Shown in pieces: positions 25,352 through 37,878 of a stretch of 64,000 nt of DNA; positions within the stretch are counted from its first letter, which is position 1; each line of letters opens with the position of its first letter. The notes below the pieces were generated by a model. It did no database searches. It was not told where the DNA came from and was given only the letters and a program-made list of their open reading frames with translations. The DNA comes from DASZFV01 sp035549075. Its GTDB lineage: Bacteria > Myxococcota_A > Polyangia > Fen-1088. Position numbers and translations under genes: made by a program. The stretch covers positions 9,966-73,965 of the forward strand of contig DASZRT010000054.1 in the NCBI GenBank assembly GCA_035549075.1. Reading direction: 5' to 3'.

Positions 25352-26889
25352 GCGTAGCCTCCGCTCCCGCTGCCGACCTGCACCCAAGTGTCCTTCGAGC
25401 CGCCGCCCTGGCTCGAGTTCACGACGTACGAGCCGGCGCGCAACGCGACGCGCGTGAGCCCGCCCGGCAAGACCCAGCGCCCCGGCACCGCCGAAGACGA
25501 GCTAGTCGACGAGCTTCCCGAGCGCGTCGCCAGGATGTACGGCCGCAGGTCGACGCGCCTCGGCTCGAGGCGCTTGTTCTCGGGCACCCACGTCGGGCAC
25601 GTCGACAGCTCGACCCGGTGCTGGGCGATGTACTTGCGCGGGTCGGCCAGCACGAGGCTTCTGAACTTGTCGCGCTCGGCCTGCGACGCCTGCGGGCCCA
25701 TGAGCATGCCGTAGCCGCCCGCCTCGTCGACGGCTTTGACGACGAGCTCGGCGAGGTGCTCGACGACGTAGTCGCGATCGTCGCGGCGCGCGCACACGAA
25801 CGTCGGCACCTGCTCGATGATCGGCTCTTCCTTCAAGAAGAACTTGATGAGATCCGGGACAAATGGATAGATGGCCTTGTCGTCGGCGACGCCGTTGCCG
25901 GGCGCGTTGGCGAGCGCGACGCGCCCCTTGGCCCACGCACGCATGAGGCCGGGCACGCCCAGCAAGCTGTCGGGCCGGAAGAACTCGGGATCGAGGAACG
26001 CGTCGTCCGTGCGGCGGTAGATGACGTGCACGCGGCGCGGGCCCATCGTCGTGCGCACGAACACGTCGTCGCCCTCGACGACGAGGTCGCTCGCCTCGAC
26101 GAGCTCGAGGCCCATCGAGCGCGCGAGGAAGCTGTGCTCGAAGTAGGCCGAGTTGTACGGCCCCGGCGTCAGCACGACGACGGTCGCCTCTTCGGGATCG
26201 ACGCCGTCGGGCGAGACCGAGCGCAGCGCCTCGGCGAGCTGCGACGGGTAATCGTCGACGCGGCGAACGCCCACCGACTCCATCGAGTGCTGGAAGACGC
26301 GCTTCGTGACCTGGCGGTTCTCGAGCACGTACGACACGCCCGACGGCGTGCGCAGGTTGTCCTCGAGGACGCGCAGAGTGCCCGATGGATCGCGGATGAG
26401 ATCGACGCCCGCGATGTGGATGCGGACCCCGCCCGCGGGCTTGATGCCGCGCAGCCGCGGCTCGAAGCTCTTAGATTTGTCGACCATCTCGCGCGGCACG
26501 ACGCCCTCGCGCATCGTGTGCTGCGCGCCGTAGACGTCGTCCAAGAAGAGCTCGAGCGCCGTGAGCCGCTGCTTGAGCCCGCGCTCGAGCCGCGCCCACT
26601 CGACGGCCTCCATGACGCGCGGCACGAGGCACATCGGCATGACCTTCTCGGTGCCGCGCTGATCCGAGTAGACGGAGAACGTGACGCCCTGCTGCACGAG
26701 CGACAGCTCGGCCAGCGTCTGGCAACGCTGGAACGACTCGGGCGTCAGGCCCTGGAGCATGTCGGCGGCGACGCGCGCGTGGGGACGCGGCTGACCGCGC
26801 TCGTCGACGAGCTCGTCGTAGACACCGCCCAAGAGCCCGTATCCCCGCAAGAGCAGCGAACCCTCGGCCTCTGAAACCACGAAACTCAA
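25348..26889 (-). CDS. circularly permuted ATP-grasp protein (stand-alone copy)
   Basis: 513 residues. Family landmarks: SYVLENRQVTKRVF, VLTPGPYNSAYFEHSFLARS, LRVLEDNLRTPSG, GGYGMLMGP and the C-terminal GSKDTWVQ. The family joins a carboxylate to an amine using ATP in predicted peptide-modification pathways; the substrate is not known. The C-terminal segment contains a low-complexity Ser/Thr insert (TRSGSSSTSSSSAV). It is translationally coupled to the alpha-E gene and divergent from a second, fused copy of the same pair at 27004. Confidence 0.88.
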   Translation of the reverse strand: MSFVVSEAEGSLLLRGYGLLGGVYDELVDERGQPRPHARVAADMLQGLTPESFQRCQTLAELSLVQQGVTFSVYSDQRGTEKVMPMCLVPRVMEAVEWARLERGLKQRLTALELFLDDVYGAQHTMREGVVPREMVDKSKSFEPRLRGIKPAGGVRIHIAGVDLIRDPSGTLRVLEDNLRTPSGVSYVLENRQVTKRVFQHSMESVGVRRVDDYPSQLAEALRSVSPDGVDPEEATVVVLTPGPYNSAYFEHSFLARSMGLELVEASDLVVEGDDVFVRTTMGPRRVHVIYRRTDDAFLDPEFFRPDSLLGVPGLMRAWAKGRVALANAPGNGVADDKAIYPFVPDLIKFFLKEEPIIEQVPTFVCARRDDRDYVVEHLAELVVKAVDEAGGYGMLMGPQASQAERDKFRSLVLADPRKYIAQHRVELSTCPTWVPENKRLEPRRVDLRPYILATRSGSSSTSSSSAVPGRWVLPGGLTRVALRAGSYVVNSSQGGGSKDTWVQVGSGSGGYA

Positions 26890-27003
26890 TCTATTTCAGA
26901 TGCCCGGGGTCGGCTACAGTCAATCCGTGCGTTACGCAAGAATGACCCCTCAGAAACGGGGGAGTTACGCGCGGCGCTCTATGGTCTTCGTGGCTTTCGA
27001 CTG
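26890..27003. promoter_or_regulatory. 114-bp divergent promoter region between the two ATP-grasp units
   Basis: Both ATP-grasp transcription units start from this short spacer, so they probably share control. It is AT-richer than the flanks and contains a hairpin CCCC-tcagaaac-GGGG near 26947-26962 and a repeated GTTACGC (26932 and 26966 areas). No consensus promoter can be claimed. Confidence 0.4.
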
Positions 27004-29634
27004 ATGCCCGCGCCGACGCTGCCAGCTTTCTCCGACGACGATCAGGCGCCGGTCTCCCAACGCGATTCCAAGCGTGGATCGACCGCGACCTACGCCTCGC
27101 GCGCGGTCGCGCACGACGAGCTGGCCGACGGCGCGGGCGGCCTGCGCGCGCACTGGCGCGAGCTCGCGACGCGCTTCGACGCGCTGCCGGCCGACGAGCT
27201 GTCGCGCCGCTGGGAGCAGGCGCGGCACCTGCTGCACGACAACGGCGTCAGCTACAACGTCTACGGCGACGCGAAGGGCATGGAGCGGCCGTGGCCGCTC
27301 GGGCCCATGCCGATCGTCGTGTCGCACGAGGATCACGTCGCGCTCGCGGCCGGCCTCGCGCAGCGCGCGCGCCTGTTCGACGCGATCCTCGCCGATCTCT
27401 ACCGCGGCGGATCGTCGCGCGTGCTCGACGAGGGCCTCGTGCCCGCCGAGCTCGTGCTCGCGCACCCGGGCTTCCTGCGGCCGTGCCGCGGCGTCGTGCC
27501 GGCGCTCGGGCGCTTCCTGCACTTCTACGCCGCGGATCTCGTGCGCGAGCCGTCGGGCGAGTGGTGCGTGCTGGCCGATCGCACGCAGGCGCCGTCGGGC
27601 GCGGGCTACGCGCTCGAGAACCGCATCATCGTCTCGCGCGTGCTGCCCGACGAGTTCAAGGCCTGTCAGGTCGAGCGCCTCGCGCCGTATTTTCAGCAGG
27701 TGCGCCGCTCGCTGGCCGCGCTCGCCCCGCAGGCGCGCGACAACCCGCGCATCGTGCTGCTGTCGCCGGGCCCGTACAACGCGACCTACTTCGAGCAGGC
27801 GTTCCTCGCGCAGTACCTCGGCTACATGCTGGTCGAGGGCGCGGACCTCACGGTGCGCGAGGGCGTCGTCTACTTGAAGACGCTCGGCGGCCTCCACCGC
27901 GTCGACGTCGTCCTGCGCCGCCTCAACGACGACTTCTGCGATCCGCTCGAGCTGCGCGCCGATTCGGCGCTGGGCGTGCCCGGGCTCTTGCAGGCCGTGC
28001 GCGAGGGCAACGTCGCCGTCGCCAACGCGCTCGGCAGCGCCGTCGTGCAGTCGGCGGCGTTCATGCCGTTCTTGCCGGGCATCTGTCGCGCGCTCCTGGG
28101 AGAGGAGCTCAAGCTTCCCGCGATCGAGACGTGGTGGTGCGGCGAGCCGCGCGTGCTGGCGCACGTGCTCGCGCAGCTGCCCGACATGGTCATCAAGCCG
28201 GCCTTCCCCATGGGACGCAGCGAGCCGATCTTCTGCGACGAGCTCGACGCCGAGGCGCGGGAGTCGCTGCGCGCGCGCCTGCAGGCCGCGCCCGCGCAGT
28301 TCGTCGCGCAGCGCCGCGCGACGCTGTCGACGACGCCGCTGTGGGAGAGCGGCGAGCTGCAGCCGCGGCGCTTGCTGCTGCGCTCGTTCCTCGTCAACGA
28401 GGCGCCCGAAGCCGAGTCCGGGGGCTACCGCATGATGCCGGGCGGCCTCGCCGTCGTCGCCGCGCGCGACCAGCGCCACGACATCTCGATCCAGCGCGGC
28501 GCCGCGAGCCAGGACACGTGGGTGCTCGCCGACGGGCCCGTGAGCACGCTGTCGTTGCTGCGGCCGCCGGGCGCGCCCGTCGAGCTGTCGCGCGGCGGCG
28601 GCGATCTCCCGAGCCGCGTCGCCGACAATTTGTTTTGGCTGGGCCGTTACGCCGAGCGCGCCGACGCGCTCGCGCGGCTCGCGCGCACGGCGCTGGCGCG
28701 GCTGCCCGACGGCGCCGAGCCGTCCGAGACGCTCGTCTCGGCGTTGCGCGCGCAGGCGCGCGTCGCGGCGGTGACGATGTCGAGCGCCGCCGAGAAGAAG
28801 CGCGACGTCTTCGGCACGATCTGCTGGCTGCTGTTCGACGGCGACACGCAGGGCACGCTCGTCGACGCCGTGCGATCGATCTACCGCGTGGGTCGCGCCA
28901 TCCGCGATCGCCTCTCGGGCGACACCTGGCGCGTCATCACCGCGATCGATCAAACGCTGCGCGAGGCGCAAGAGATGCGCGACGCCGATGCGTGGTCGGC
29001 CACCGGTAACACGACGGGCGCCGTGTCGGCGCTGCTCGATCGCGTCGTCGCGCTGCTCGCGGGGCTCTCCGGCCTCGTCATGGACAGCATGTCGCGCGGC
29101 CACGGCTGGCGCTTCCTCGAGATGGGGCGGCGGCTCGAGCGCGCGCTCAGCCTCACGGTCACGATCGACGCCACGCTCACGACGGCGCGCCCCGCCGAGA
29201 ACGCCGTGCTCGAGGCGCTGCTCGAGGCCGCCGACAGCGCCATCACCTACCGCCGCCGCTACCTCGCGAGCCTGCACGCCGCGGGCGTGCTCGATCTCTT
29301 GCTGTGCGATCCGACGAACCCGCGCTCGGTCGTGTTCCAGCTCGCGGCGCTGCTCGAGCACGTCGTCAAGCTGCCGCACGACGCGGGCCGCTCGCGCGAG
29401 GGCATCGAGACGGGCCTCGCGCAAGGCGCCGACACGCTGCTGTCGCGCATGGAGGAGGTCAGCGTGCGCCGCCTCGCCGAGGTCGATCCGCACGAGCGTC
29501 GCCCCAACCTCGCGGCGCGCACGGCCGAGCTGCTGCGCGAGCTGCCGGCGCTGTCTGACGCGCTCACCGAGAGCTACCTCAACCACGCCATGCAGGCGCG
29601 CCAGCTGGCTTCTGAAAGCTCGGCCTCGTCTTGA
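27004..29634 (+). CDS. circularly permuted ATP-grasp fused to alpha-E domain
   Basis: 876 residues. Residues about 25-530 are an ATP-grasp domain (NNGVSYNVYGDAKG-like block at about 80; EPSGEWCVLADRTQAPSGAG; LLSPGPYNATYFEQAFLAQY; GGYRMMPGGLA; SQDTWVLADG). Residues about 540-860 are an alpha-E domain (SRVADNLFWLGRYAERADAL; FQLAALLEHVVKLPHDAG). The fusion matches in one chain what the divergent unit encodes in two, with only moderate sequence likeness, so the copies are old. The downstream transglutaminase starts within its stop (TTGA). Confidence 0.88.
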   Translation: MPAPTLPAFSDDDQAPVSQRDSKRGSTATYASRAVAHDELADGAGGLRAHWRELATRFDALPADELSRRWEQARHLLHDNGVSYNVYGDAKGMERPWPLGPMPIVVSHEDHVALAAGLAQRARLFDAILADLYRGGSSRVLDEGLVPAELVLAHPGFLRPCRGVVPALGRFLHFYAADLVREPSGEWCVLADRTQAPSGAGYALENRIIVSRVLPDEFKACQVERLAPYFQQVRRSLAALAPQARDNPRIVLLSPGPYNATYFEQAFLAQYLGYMLVEGADLTVREGVVYLKTLGGLHRVDVVLRRLNDDFCDPLELRADSALGVPGLLQAVREGNVAVANALGSAVVQSAAFMPFLPGICRALLGEELKLPAIETWWCGEPRVLAHVLAQLPDMVIKPAFPMGRSEPIFCDELDAEARESLRARLQAAPAQFVAQRRATLSTTPLWESGELQPRRLLLRSFLVNEAPEAESGGYRMMPGGLAVVAARDQRHDISIQRGAASQDTWVLADGPVSTLSLLRPPGAPVELSRGGGDLPSRVADNLFWLGRYAERADALARLARTALARLPDGAEPSETLVSALRAQARVAAVTMSSAAEKKRDVFGTICWLLFDGDTQGTLVDAVRSIYRVGRAIRDRLSGDTWRVITAIDQTLREAQEMRDADAWSATGNTTGAVSALLDRVVALLAGLSGLVMDSMSRGHGWRFLEMGRRLERALSLTVTIDATLTTARPAENAVLEALLEAADSAITYRRRYLASLHAAGVLDLLLCDPTNPRSVVFQLAALLEHVVKLPHDAGRSREGIETGLAQGADTLLSRMEEVSVRRLAEVDPHERRPNLAARTAELLRELPALSDALTESYLNHAMQARQLASESSASS

Positions 29635-30539
29635 AACACCACGTGGTGCACATCACCGAGTACCTCTACTCGGAGCGCGTCTCGACGTCGCACCACGGGC
29701 TGCACCTGTTGATGCGCGACACGCCCGAGCAGAAGCGTTTGTCCGAGGAGCTCGACGTCTCGCCCGCGCCGGCGATGCGCCGCGAGCGCCTCGACGACTT
29801 CGGCAACCGCACGACCTACGTCGAGATCCTCGAGCCGCACACGAACCTGCGCATCACGGCGACGAGCGACGTCGAGGTCGCGCCGCGCGGGCCGCTGCCG
29901 GCGACGAGCCCGTCGTGGGAGTCGGTGCGCGACGCCGCGCGCGCGGGCGCCGACGAAGAGGCGCGCGAGGCGCGCGGCTACTCGTTCGCGTCGCCGCACG
30001 TGCCGTTCTCCTCGTCGGCGCGCGCGCTCGCCGCGGCGTCGTTCACGCCGGGGCGTCCGATCCTCGAAGCGGCGCGCGAGCTCACGAAGCGCCTGCACGA
30101 CACGTTCGTCTACGACAGCCGCGCGACGACGATCGCGACGCCCGTCGACGAGGTCGTGCGCCTCGGCCGCGGCGTGTGCCAGGACTTCGCGCACGTGCAG
30201 ATCGCCGGGCTGCGCGCGCTCGGCATTCCGGCGCGCTACGTGAGCGGCTACCTCGTGACGAAGCCGCCGCCCGGCAAGCCGCGCCTCGTGGGCGCCGACG
30301 CCTCGCACGCGTGGCTCGCCGTCTGGGCGCCGGGGCTCGGCTGGACGCCGTTCGATCCGACGAACGATCTCGTGCCGGGCGAGCAGCACATCACCGTGGC
30401 GTGGGGCCGCGACTTCAGCGACGTCACGCCCGTCCGCGGCGTCATCATGGGCGGCGGCCGCCACGATCTGTGGGTCTCGGTCGACGTCGCCCCCGCGCCG
30501 CCGGCATCGCCCGCGGCTTCTCCCGTCGCTTCGACCTGA
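29631..30539 (+). CDS. transglutaminase-like cysteine peptidase/ligase with N-terminal beta domain
   Basis: 302 residues from a TTG overlapping the upstream TGA by 4 nt. Residues about 1-80 form the beta-sandwich domain found before bacterial transglutaminases (HHVVHITEYLYSERVSTSHH). The papain-like core has the catalytic Cys in LGRGVCQDFAHV, His in GADASHAWLAVW and Asp in WTPFDPTNDL. It could cut or form peptide/isopeptide bonds. No signal peptide, so it is probably cytoplasmic with its ATP-grasp/alpha-E partner. Confidence 0.9.
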   Translation: MKHHVVHITEYLYSERVSTSHHGLHLLMRDTPEQKRLSEELDVSPAPAMRRERLDDFGNRTTYVEILEPHTNLRITATSDVEVAPRGPLPATSPSWESVRDAARAGADEEAREARGYSFASPHVPFSSSARALAAASFTPGRPILEAARELTKRLHDTFVYDSRATTIATPVDEVVRLGRGVCQDFAHVQIAGLRALGIPARYVSGYLVTKPPPGKPRLVGADASHAWLAVWAPGLGWTPFDPTNDLVPGEQHITVAWGRDFSDVTPVRGVIMGGGRHDLWVSVDVAPAPPASPAASPVAST

Positions 30540-30540
30540 C

Positions 30541-31758
30541 TCAGCGGCGCGGGCGACGACGACGGATCACGACGAGCGCGATCCCGAGCGCGAGCGTGAA
30601 CAGCGCGGGCGCTTCGGTCTCGCCGGCGATCGCGCAACCGCCGCCCGAGCTCCCGTGCGAGCCCGTCGTGCCGCCGTTGTTGGTTCCCGTCGAGCCGCCC
30701 GCGGCCGTCGAGCCGCCGGTGCCGGTCGTGCCGCCGCTCGCCCCGGTGGTGCCACCCGTCGCCGTTTCGCCGCCAGCGCCCGTCGTGCCGCCGGTGTCGC
30801 TCGTGCCACCCGCGCCCGTCATGCCGCCGGTGGCCGACGATCCGCCCGCGCCCGTCGTGCCTCCCGTCGCCGACGAACCGCCCGCGCCCGTCGTGCCGCC
30901 CGCGCCCGTCGAACCGCCCGCGCCCGTCGTGCCCCCCGTGCCCGTCGTGCCGCCCGTGCCCGTCGTGACCGGCGTCGTCGCGATGCCGGTCGCGCCCCAG
31001 AACACGACGTGCGCGCCGTTGGTCTTCTCGACGAGGACGCTCGTGAGCGTGCCGGCGCCGGGGTTGAGCTCGATGCCCGTGATCGTGTGCGTCGTCGAGT
31101 CGCCCTCGTTGTCGTTCGAGCCCCACTTGCGCATGCCCGCGATGAGGTTGAAGAACACGGGGTCGCCCGCCTTGGCGCCGCCGATGCCGTAGTCAGGCAG
31201 CGAGAGCTTCTGCACGTTGTCGGCCGTGCCGCCCGAGTACTTCATCGTCACGGTGAGCGCCGCGGCGCCCTCCGACGTCGTGATGAGCAGGAACATCTTC
31301 GAGTACGTCGCCGCCGGCACCGGCACCTCGAAGCTCTGCGCGCCGCGCGACTTGTTTTGATAGACCTGGTGCGTCTGCGGGCTCGTGATGGGCGCCGTGT
31401 TGGAGAAGTGGAGTTGGATCGCCGGGTGGCGCGAGTCGGCGGCGAACATGCCGTCGTCGGGCAGCGCGACGCCGACCTTGCCGCCCACGGTCTTGCCCAT
31501 CGTCGAGAGCGCCGTCTCGACGGCGTTGGTGACGAAGCCGTCGGCGTTTCCGTCGCCGTCGACGCCCTGACCGCTGGACCACGGCGTGATCGTGCCGTTG
31601 GCGATCGTCGAGACGGTGCGACCGTCGATGATGGCGTCGACGTTCACCTGCACGACCGTGTCGGCCGCCCGTGCGGGCCGCGCGAACGCGGCGATGACGG
31701 CCCATGTGGCCATGACAGCGAGGGCGACGAGTCCACGGCAGCGTGACGTAAACGACAT
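30541..31758 (-). CDS. secreted surface protein with (GGTTGAGG)-type repeats and MYXO-CTERM-like tail
   Basis: 405 residues from the ATG at 31758. Signal peptide (GLVALAVMATWAVIAAFARP, then ARA), a beta-rich domain of about 240 residues (VVQVNVDAIIDGRTV), then about 110 residues of GTGGTTGAGG-type repeats. The C-terminal sorting-like tail is GGGCAIAGETEAPALF, a hydrophobic helix, and RRRRPRR. The Cys-helix-Arg pattern matches MYXO-CTERM, which in myxobacteria marks proteins for processing and lipidation at the cell surface. It is divergent from the vWA lipoprotein gene. Function of the N-terminal domain unknown. Confidence 0.75.
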   Translation of the reverse strand: MSFTSRCRGLVALAVMATWAVIAAFARPARAADTVVQVNVDAIIDGRTVSTIANGTITPWSSGQGVDGDGNADGFVTNAVETALSTMGKTVGGKVGVALPDDGMFAADSRHPAIQLHFSNTAPITSPQTHQVYQNKSRGAQSFEVPVPAATYSKMFLLITTSEGAAALTVTMKYSGGTADNVQKLSLPDYGIGGAKAGDPVFFNLIAGMRKWGSNDNEGDSTTHTITGIELNPGAGTLTSVLVEKTNGAHVVFWGATGIATTPVTTGTGGTTGTGGTTGAGGSTGAGGTTGAGGSSATGGTTGAGGSSATGGMTGAGGTSDTGGTTGAGGETATGGTTGASGGTTGTGGSTAAGGSTGTNNGGTTGSHGSSGGGCAIAGETEAPALFTLALGIALVVIRRRRPRR

Positions 31759-31956
31759 GCGCGCACTGTCGCCTCGATCGCGGGCGACGGTCAACCGAAC
31801 GCCCGTGCATCGGCGGACGCGAAAGCGAACGGCGTGACGAAGGCGACGCGAACGCGACACCGTTGTCGCGCTCGGTGACGACGCGGCGCGGGTGCGCCTG
31901 AAACGCCGCGAGATCGCGCCGTCGCGCTGGCCTTCGGCTTGCTCTTCACGGCCGCC

Positions 31957-33390
31957 ATGAAGAACCTCCGCCTCGCTTCGTTGACGACTTCTTTGCTCGC
32001 GCTCGCCCTCGCGGCCGGCTGTTCGTCCAGCGGCACGTCCGAGGATCTTCCGGGCACCGGCGGCTCGCTCGGCTCGCCGGGCTCGACCTCGACGGGCAGC
32101 GATGCACCCGCGGCGCCGACGGGAAGCGGTCCCATCGAAACGCCGAGCACGGGCGGCGGCGCATTCAGCGGCGCGACGACGGGCACGGGCGGCGTCACCG
32201 GCGCGGGCGGCGCGACGAGCAGCGCGGGCGGCTCGCTCGGTGTCGGCGGCGTGGGCGACATCCTCGGCGGCCCGAGCCCGACGCCGTCGCAAGCGCAGCT
32301 CACGGCCGGCACGTGGGACGACAACCTCAACTTCGACTTCTATCAGACGTACCTGACGAACATGGCGCAGCTCGATGGCGCGCCGCTCATCGATCGCGCG
32401 AACCGGCTCGAGATCACCGTCTCGGCAGGCCCCACGTTTCCGCTCGCGGGCGCGCGCGTCACCGTGAGCGACGCGCAAGGCAAGCTGTTCTCATCGACGA
32501 CGCGCGGTGACGGAAAGCTCTTCTTTTTTCCTGGCACCGTGGGCGCGACGCCCGGCACGGAGCTGACCCTCGCGATCTCGTATGGCGGCCAGGACGCGAC
32601 GATCACGGCGCACGTCGGCGACACGGAAGCCGGCGTTCAGCTGTTCGACGGTTGGACGGCGCCCGCGCCCACGCTCGACCTCGCGCTCGTCGTCGACACG
32701 ACGGGAAGCATGGGCGACGAGCTCGCCTTCCTGCAACGCGAGATGGCGGCGATCCTCGGCCAAGTCTCGCGCGACTTCCCCGGCGTCGCGCAGCGCTGGT
32801 CGGCCATCTTCTACCGCGACACGCAGGACGAGTACGTCGTGCGCACCTTCGACTTCACGTCGTCGATCGACACGATCCAGACCGAGCTCGCCGCGCAGTC
32901 GGCCGCCGGCGGCGGCGATCTGCCCGAGGCGCCCGATCAAGCGCTCGCGAAGCTCTCGACGCTCTCGTGGCGGCCCGACTCCGTCGCGCGCATGGCCTTC
33001 TGGATCGCCGACGCGCCCCACCACGCCGCGCAGGCGACGACGATGGCGCAAGACATCCTCACGGCGCACGGCCTCGGCATCCGCATCTACCCCATCGCCG
33101 CGAGCGGCACCGACGATCTCCTCGAGTACACGATGCGCACGGCGGCCGAGGTCACGGGTGGTCGCTACCTCTTCCTCACCAACGACTCGGGCATCGGCGG
33201 CGACCACAAAGAGCCGACGATCCCCTGCTACACGGTCACGACGTTGCACGCGGCGATGATGCGCATGATCGACATGGAGCTCACCGGCACCGACGCGCAG
33301 CCCGCGCCCGCCGACGTCATCCGCACGGCGGGCCACCCCGTGGACGGCCGCTGCACGACCGACAGCGGCGAGGTCGTGACCATTCTCTGA
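31957..33390 (+). CDS. lipoprotein with von Willebrand A domain
   Basis: 477 residues from the ATG at 31957. Lipobox (LLALALAAGC), then a Gly/Ser/Thr linker (about 25-110), a beta-sandwich segment (about 115-220; ARVTVSDAQGKLFSSTTRGD) and a vWA domain (about 235-420) with the MIDAS motif VVDTTGSMGDE. vWA domains bind protein ligands through a metal ion, so this is a likely surface adhesion or assembly protein. It is transcribed alone; the 198 bp upstream are shared with the divergent MYXO-CTERM gene. Confidence 0.82.
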   Translation: MKNLRLASLTTSLLALALAAGCSSSGTSEDLPGTGGSLGSPGSTSTGSDAPAAPTGSGPIETPSTGGGAFSGATTGTGGVTGAGGATSSAGGSLGVGGVGDILGGPSPTPSQAQLTAGTWDDNLNFDFYQTYLTNMAQLDGAPLIDRANRLEITVSAGPTFPLAGARVTVSDAQGKLFSSTTRGDGKLFFFPGTVGATPGTELTLAISYGGQDATITAHVGDTEAGVQLFDGWTAPAPTLDLALVVDTTGSMGDELAFLQREMAAILGQVSRDFPGVAQRWSAIFYRDTQDEYVVRTFDFTSSIDTIQTELAAQSAAGGGDLPEAPDQALAKLSTLSWRPDSVARMAFWIADAPHHAAQATTMAQDILTAHGLGIRIYPIAASGTDDLLEYTMRTAAEVTGGRYLFLTNDSGIGGDHKEPTIPCYTVTTLHAAMMRMIDMELTGTDAQPAPADVIRTAGHPVDGRCTTDSGEVVTIL

Positions 33391-33455
33391 TCGCGTTGCA
33401 CAGATCGGACACTCCCGAAACAACGCGGCAACGCGCGGGGTGCTGAAGTGAGAAG

Positions 33456-36017
<2,562 letters not shown>

Positions 36018-36075
36018 GCCGTTCTTTCTAGGTTAGTCTGCCGTCATTGACCGACGGCCCGTTCGACCGACGAGG

Positions 36076-37878
36076 GTGCGCGGAGCCCTCGCCCCCCTCT
36101 CGCTCGCCGCGGCGCTCGCCGTAGGCGCGCTCGCGTGCAGCGGCCGCAGCCTCGGCCATGGCGGCCCCGACGGCGGCGGCGGCGAGACGTCGGGCGGCGG
36201 CGGCACGACGTCCGGTGGCCCAGGCGGCAACCCGGGCTCGGGGGGAGCCGCCACGGGAGGAGGCGCCGGCACGACCGCGACGGCAGGCACCGGCGGCGCC
36301 GCGACGGGCGGTGTCGGGGGCGCGATCGCGCCGCCCCCGGGCGACTTCGACCCCGGCAGCGTCGGACTGCGCCGCCTGAGCGATCCCGAATACGCGCGCA
36401 CCGTCGAGGACCTGCTGGGCCTCACGGGCCTCGCGCCCGTCGTGACGACGTCGTTCTCGCAAGATCCCGACGTCGGCGGGTACGCGCACGACTACGACAC
36501 CCTCGCGGGCCACGCGCCCGTCTCTTCGACGCGCTACGAGGCGTACTTCGACGACGCCGTGAATTTCGTGCAGCAGGCGTTCGCGTCGGACGCGTTGCGC
36601 GCGCGCATCGTGACCTGCGCGCCGAAGAGCGCGACCGACGACAGCTGCGCCGCGGAGATCGTGCGCGCCTTCGGGTTGCGGGCGTGGCGCCGGCCGCTCG
36701 CGGTCGGCGAGCTCGACGATCTCGTCAAGCTGGCGCGCGCCGCGCTCGACGGCGGCGACCCGTTCGAGACGGCGATCCAAGAGCCGCTCATCGCGCTGCT
36801 CGCGTCGGAGGCGTTCGTCTACCGCCTCGAGCTCGACGCGCCCGCCGCCGGCACGGCCATGCGGCCGCTCGATTCGTACGAGCTCGCGTCGCGCCTTTCG
36901 TACTTCATCTGGAGCTCGATGCCCGACGACACGCTGTTCTCGCTCGCGGCGACGGGCGCGCTCGAGCACCCCGAGGTGCTTCAGGCCCAAGCGGCGCGCA
37001 TGCTCGCGTCCCCGCGCGCCGACGGTCTCGCGCGCAACTTCTTCGGCCAGTGGCTCGATTTCCGCGACCTCACGAGGACGCTGCTTCCGCGCGACAACCT
37101 CGCGGGCTGGTCGCTCGGGTGGCAGTCGTCGATGGCGGAAGAGGCGCGGCTCTTCGTGACCGAGGTCGTGCAGAACAAGGGTAAGCCGTCCGACCTGCTC
37201 ACGACGGACGTCAACTACGTCGACGGCAACCTCGCGGCGACGTACCGCTTGCCGCCGAACCCGCCGAACGCCATCACGCGCATGGTGCTCACGACGGATC
37301 AGCGCAAAGGCTTCTTGGGCCTCGCGGCCTTCCTCACGGCTTCTTCGTTCGAGGCGACGACGTCGCCGATCCGTCGCGGCTACACCATCGACGAAGATCT
37401 CCTCTGCATGAACGTCCCCAACCCGCCGCCCGACGAGCCGCCCGACACCAACGTCGGCAGCCCGCGCGATCGCATGAACGCGCGCCTCTCCATGACCGCC
37501 TGCGCGAGCTGCCACAAGCCGATCGATCCCGTGGGCATCGGCCTCGAGACGTTCGACGAGACCGGCATGAGCCGCGTCGCGTACGCCGCCGACCCGGGCG
37601 TGTTCATCCAGACGACGGGCGCGACGCCCGACGGCACGCCTTACGACGGCCTGCCCGATCTCGCCGACAAGCTGGCCAAGGATCCGCGGCTCGCGTCGTG
37701 CGCGCGGCAAGAGATGCTGCTCTACGCGCTGGGCCGCCCCGCGACGGCCACCGACAAGGACGCGCTCGCGCGGCTCGACGCGCGCTGGGTCACCGCGGGC
37801 GGCACCTTCCAAGCGCTCGTCTCGACCATCGTGAGCGACGATCTGTTCCGTTACCGCCGCGCGGAGGGGCAACCGTGA
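36076..37878 (+). CDS. lipoprotein with DUF1587/1592/1595/1588/1585-type domains
   Basis: 600 residues from a GTG. Lipobox (LAAALAVGALAC), a Gly-rich linker (about 30-85), then a planctomycete/myxobacterial multi-DUF architecture: LRRLSDPEYARTVEDLLGL (DUF1587-like), YELASRLSYFIWSSMPDDTL (DUF1592-like) and the CASCHKPIDPVGIGLETFDE motif (DUF1588-like), which contains a heme-type CxxCH. Its stop overlaps the start of the DUF1552 gene by 4 nt. The pair is often found together; its biochemical role is unknown. In this location it sits on the cell surface or periplasmic face. Confidence 0.85.
   Translation: MRGALAPLSLAAALAVGALACSGRSLGHGGPDGGGGETSGGGGTTSGGPGGNPGSGGAATGGGAGTTATAGTGGAATGGVGGAIAPPPGDFDPGSVGLRRLSDPEYARTVEDLLGLTGLAPVVTTSFSQDPDVGGYAHDYDTLAGHAPVSSTRYEAYFDDAVNFVQQAFASDALRARIVTCAPKSATDDSCAAEIVRAFGLRAWRRPLAVGELDDLVKLARAALDGGDPFETAIQEPLIALLASEAFVYRLELDAPAAGTAMRPLDSYELASRLSYFIWSSMPDDTLFSLAATGALEHPEVLQAQAARMLASPRADGLARNFFGQWLDFRDLTRTLLPRDNLAGWSLGWQSSMAEEARLFVTEVVQNKGKPSDLLTTDVNYVDGNLAATYRLPPNPPNAITRMVLTTDQRKGFLGLAAFLTASSFEATTSPIRRGYTIDEDLLCMNVPNPPPDEPPDTNVGSPRDRMNARLSMTACASCHKPIDPVGIGLETFDETGMSRVAYAADPGVFIQTTGATPDGTPYDGLPDLADKLAKDPRLASCARQEMLLYALGRPATATDKDALARLDARWVTAGGTFQALVSTIVSDDLFRYRRAEGQP

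Noticed and set aside
30600..30990. Repetitive DNA or satellite
   Set aside because: The repeats are in frame and encode a GTGGTTGAGG-type linker ahead of a MYXO-CTERM-like tail; they are a protein linker like those in several other surface proteins here.
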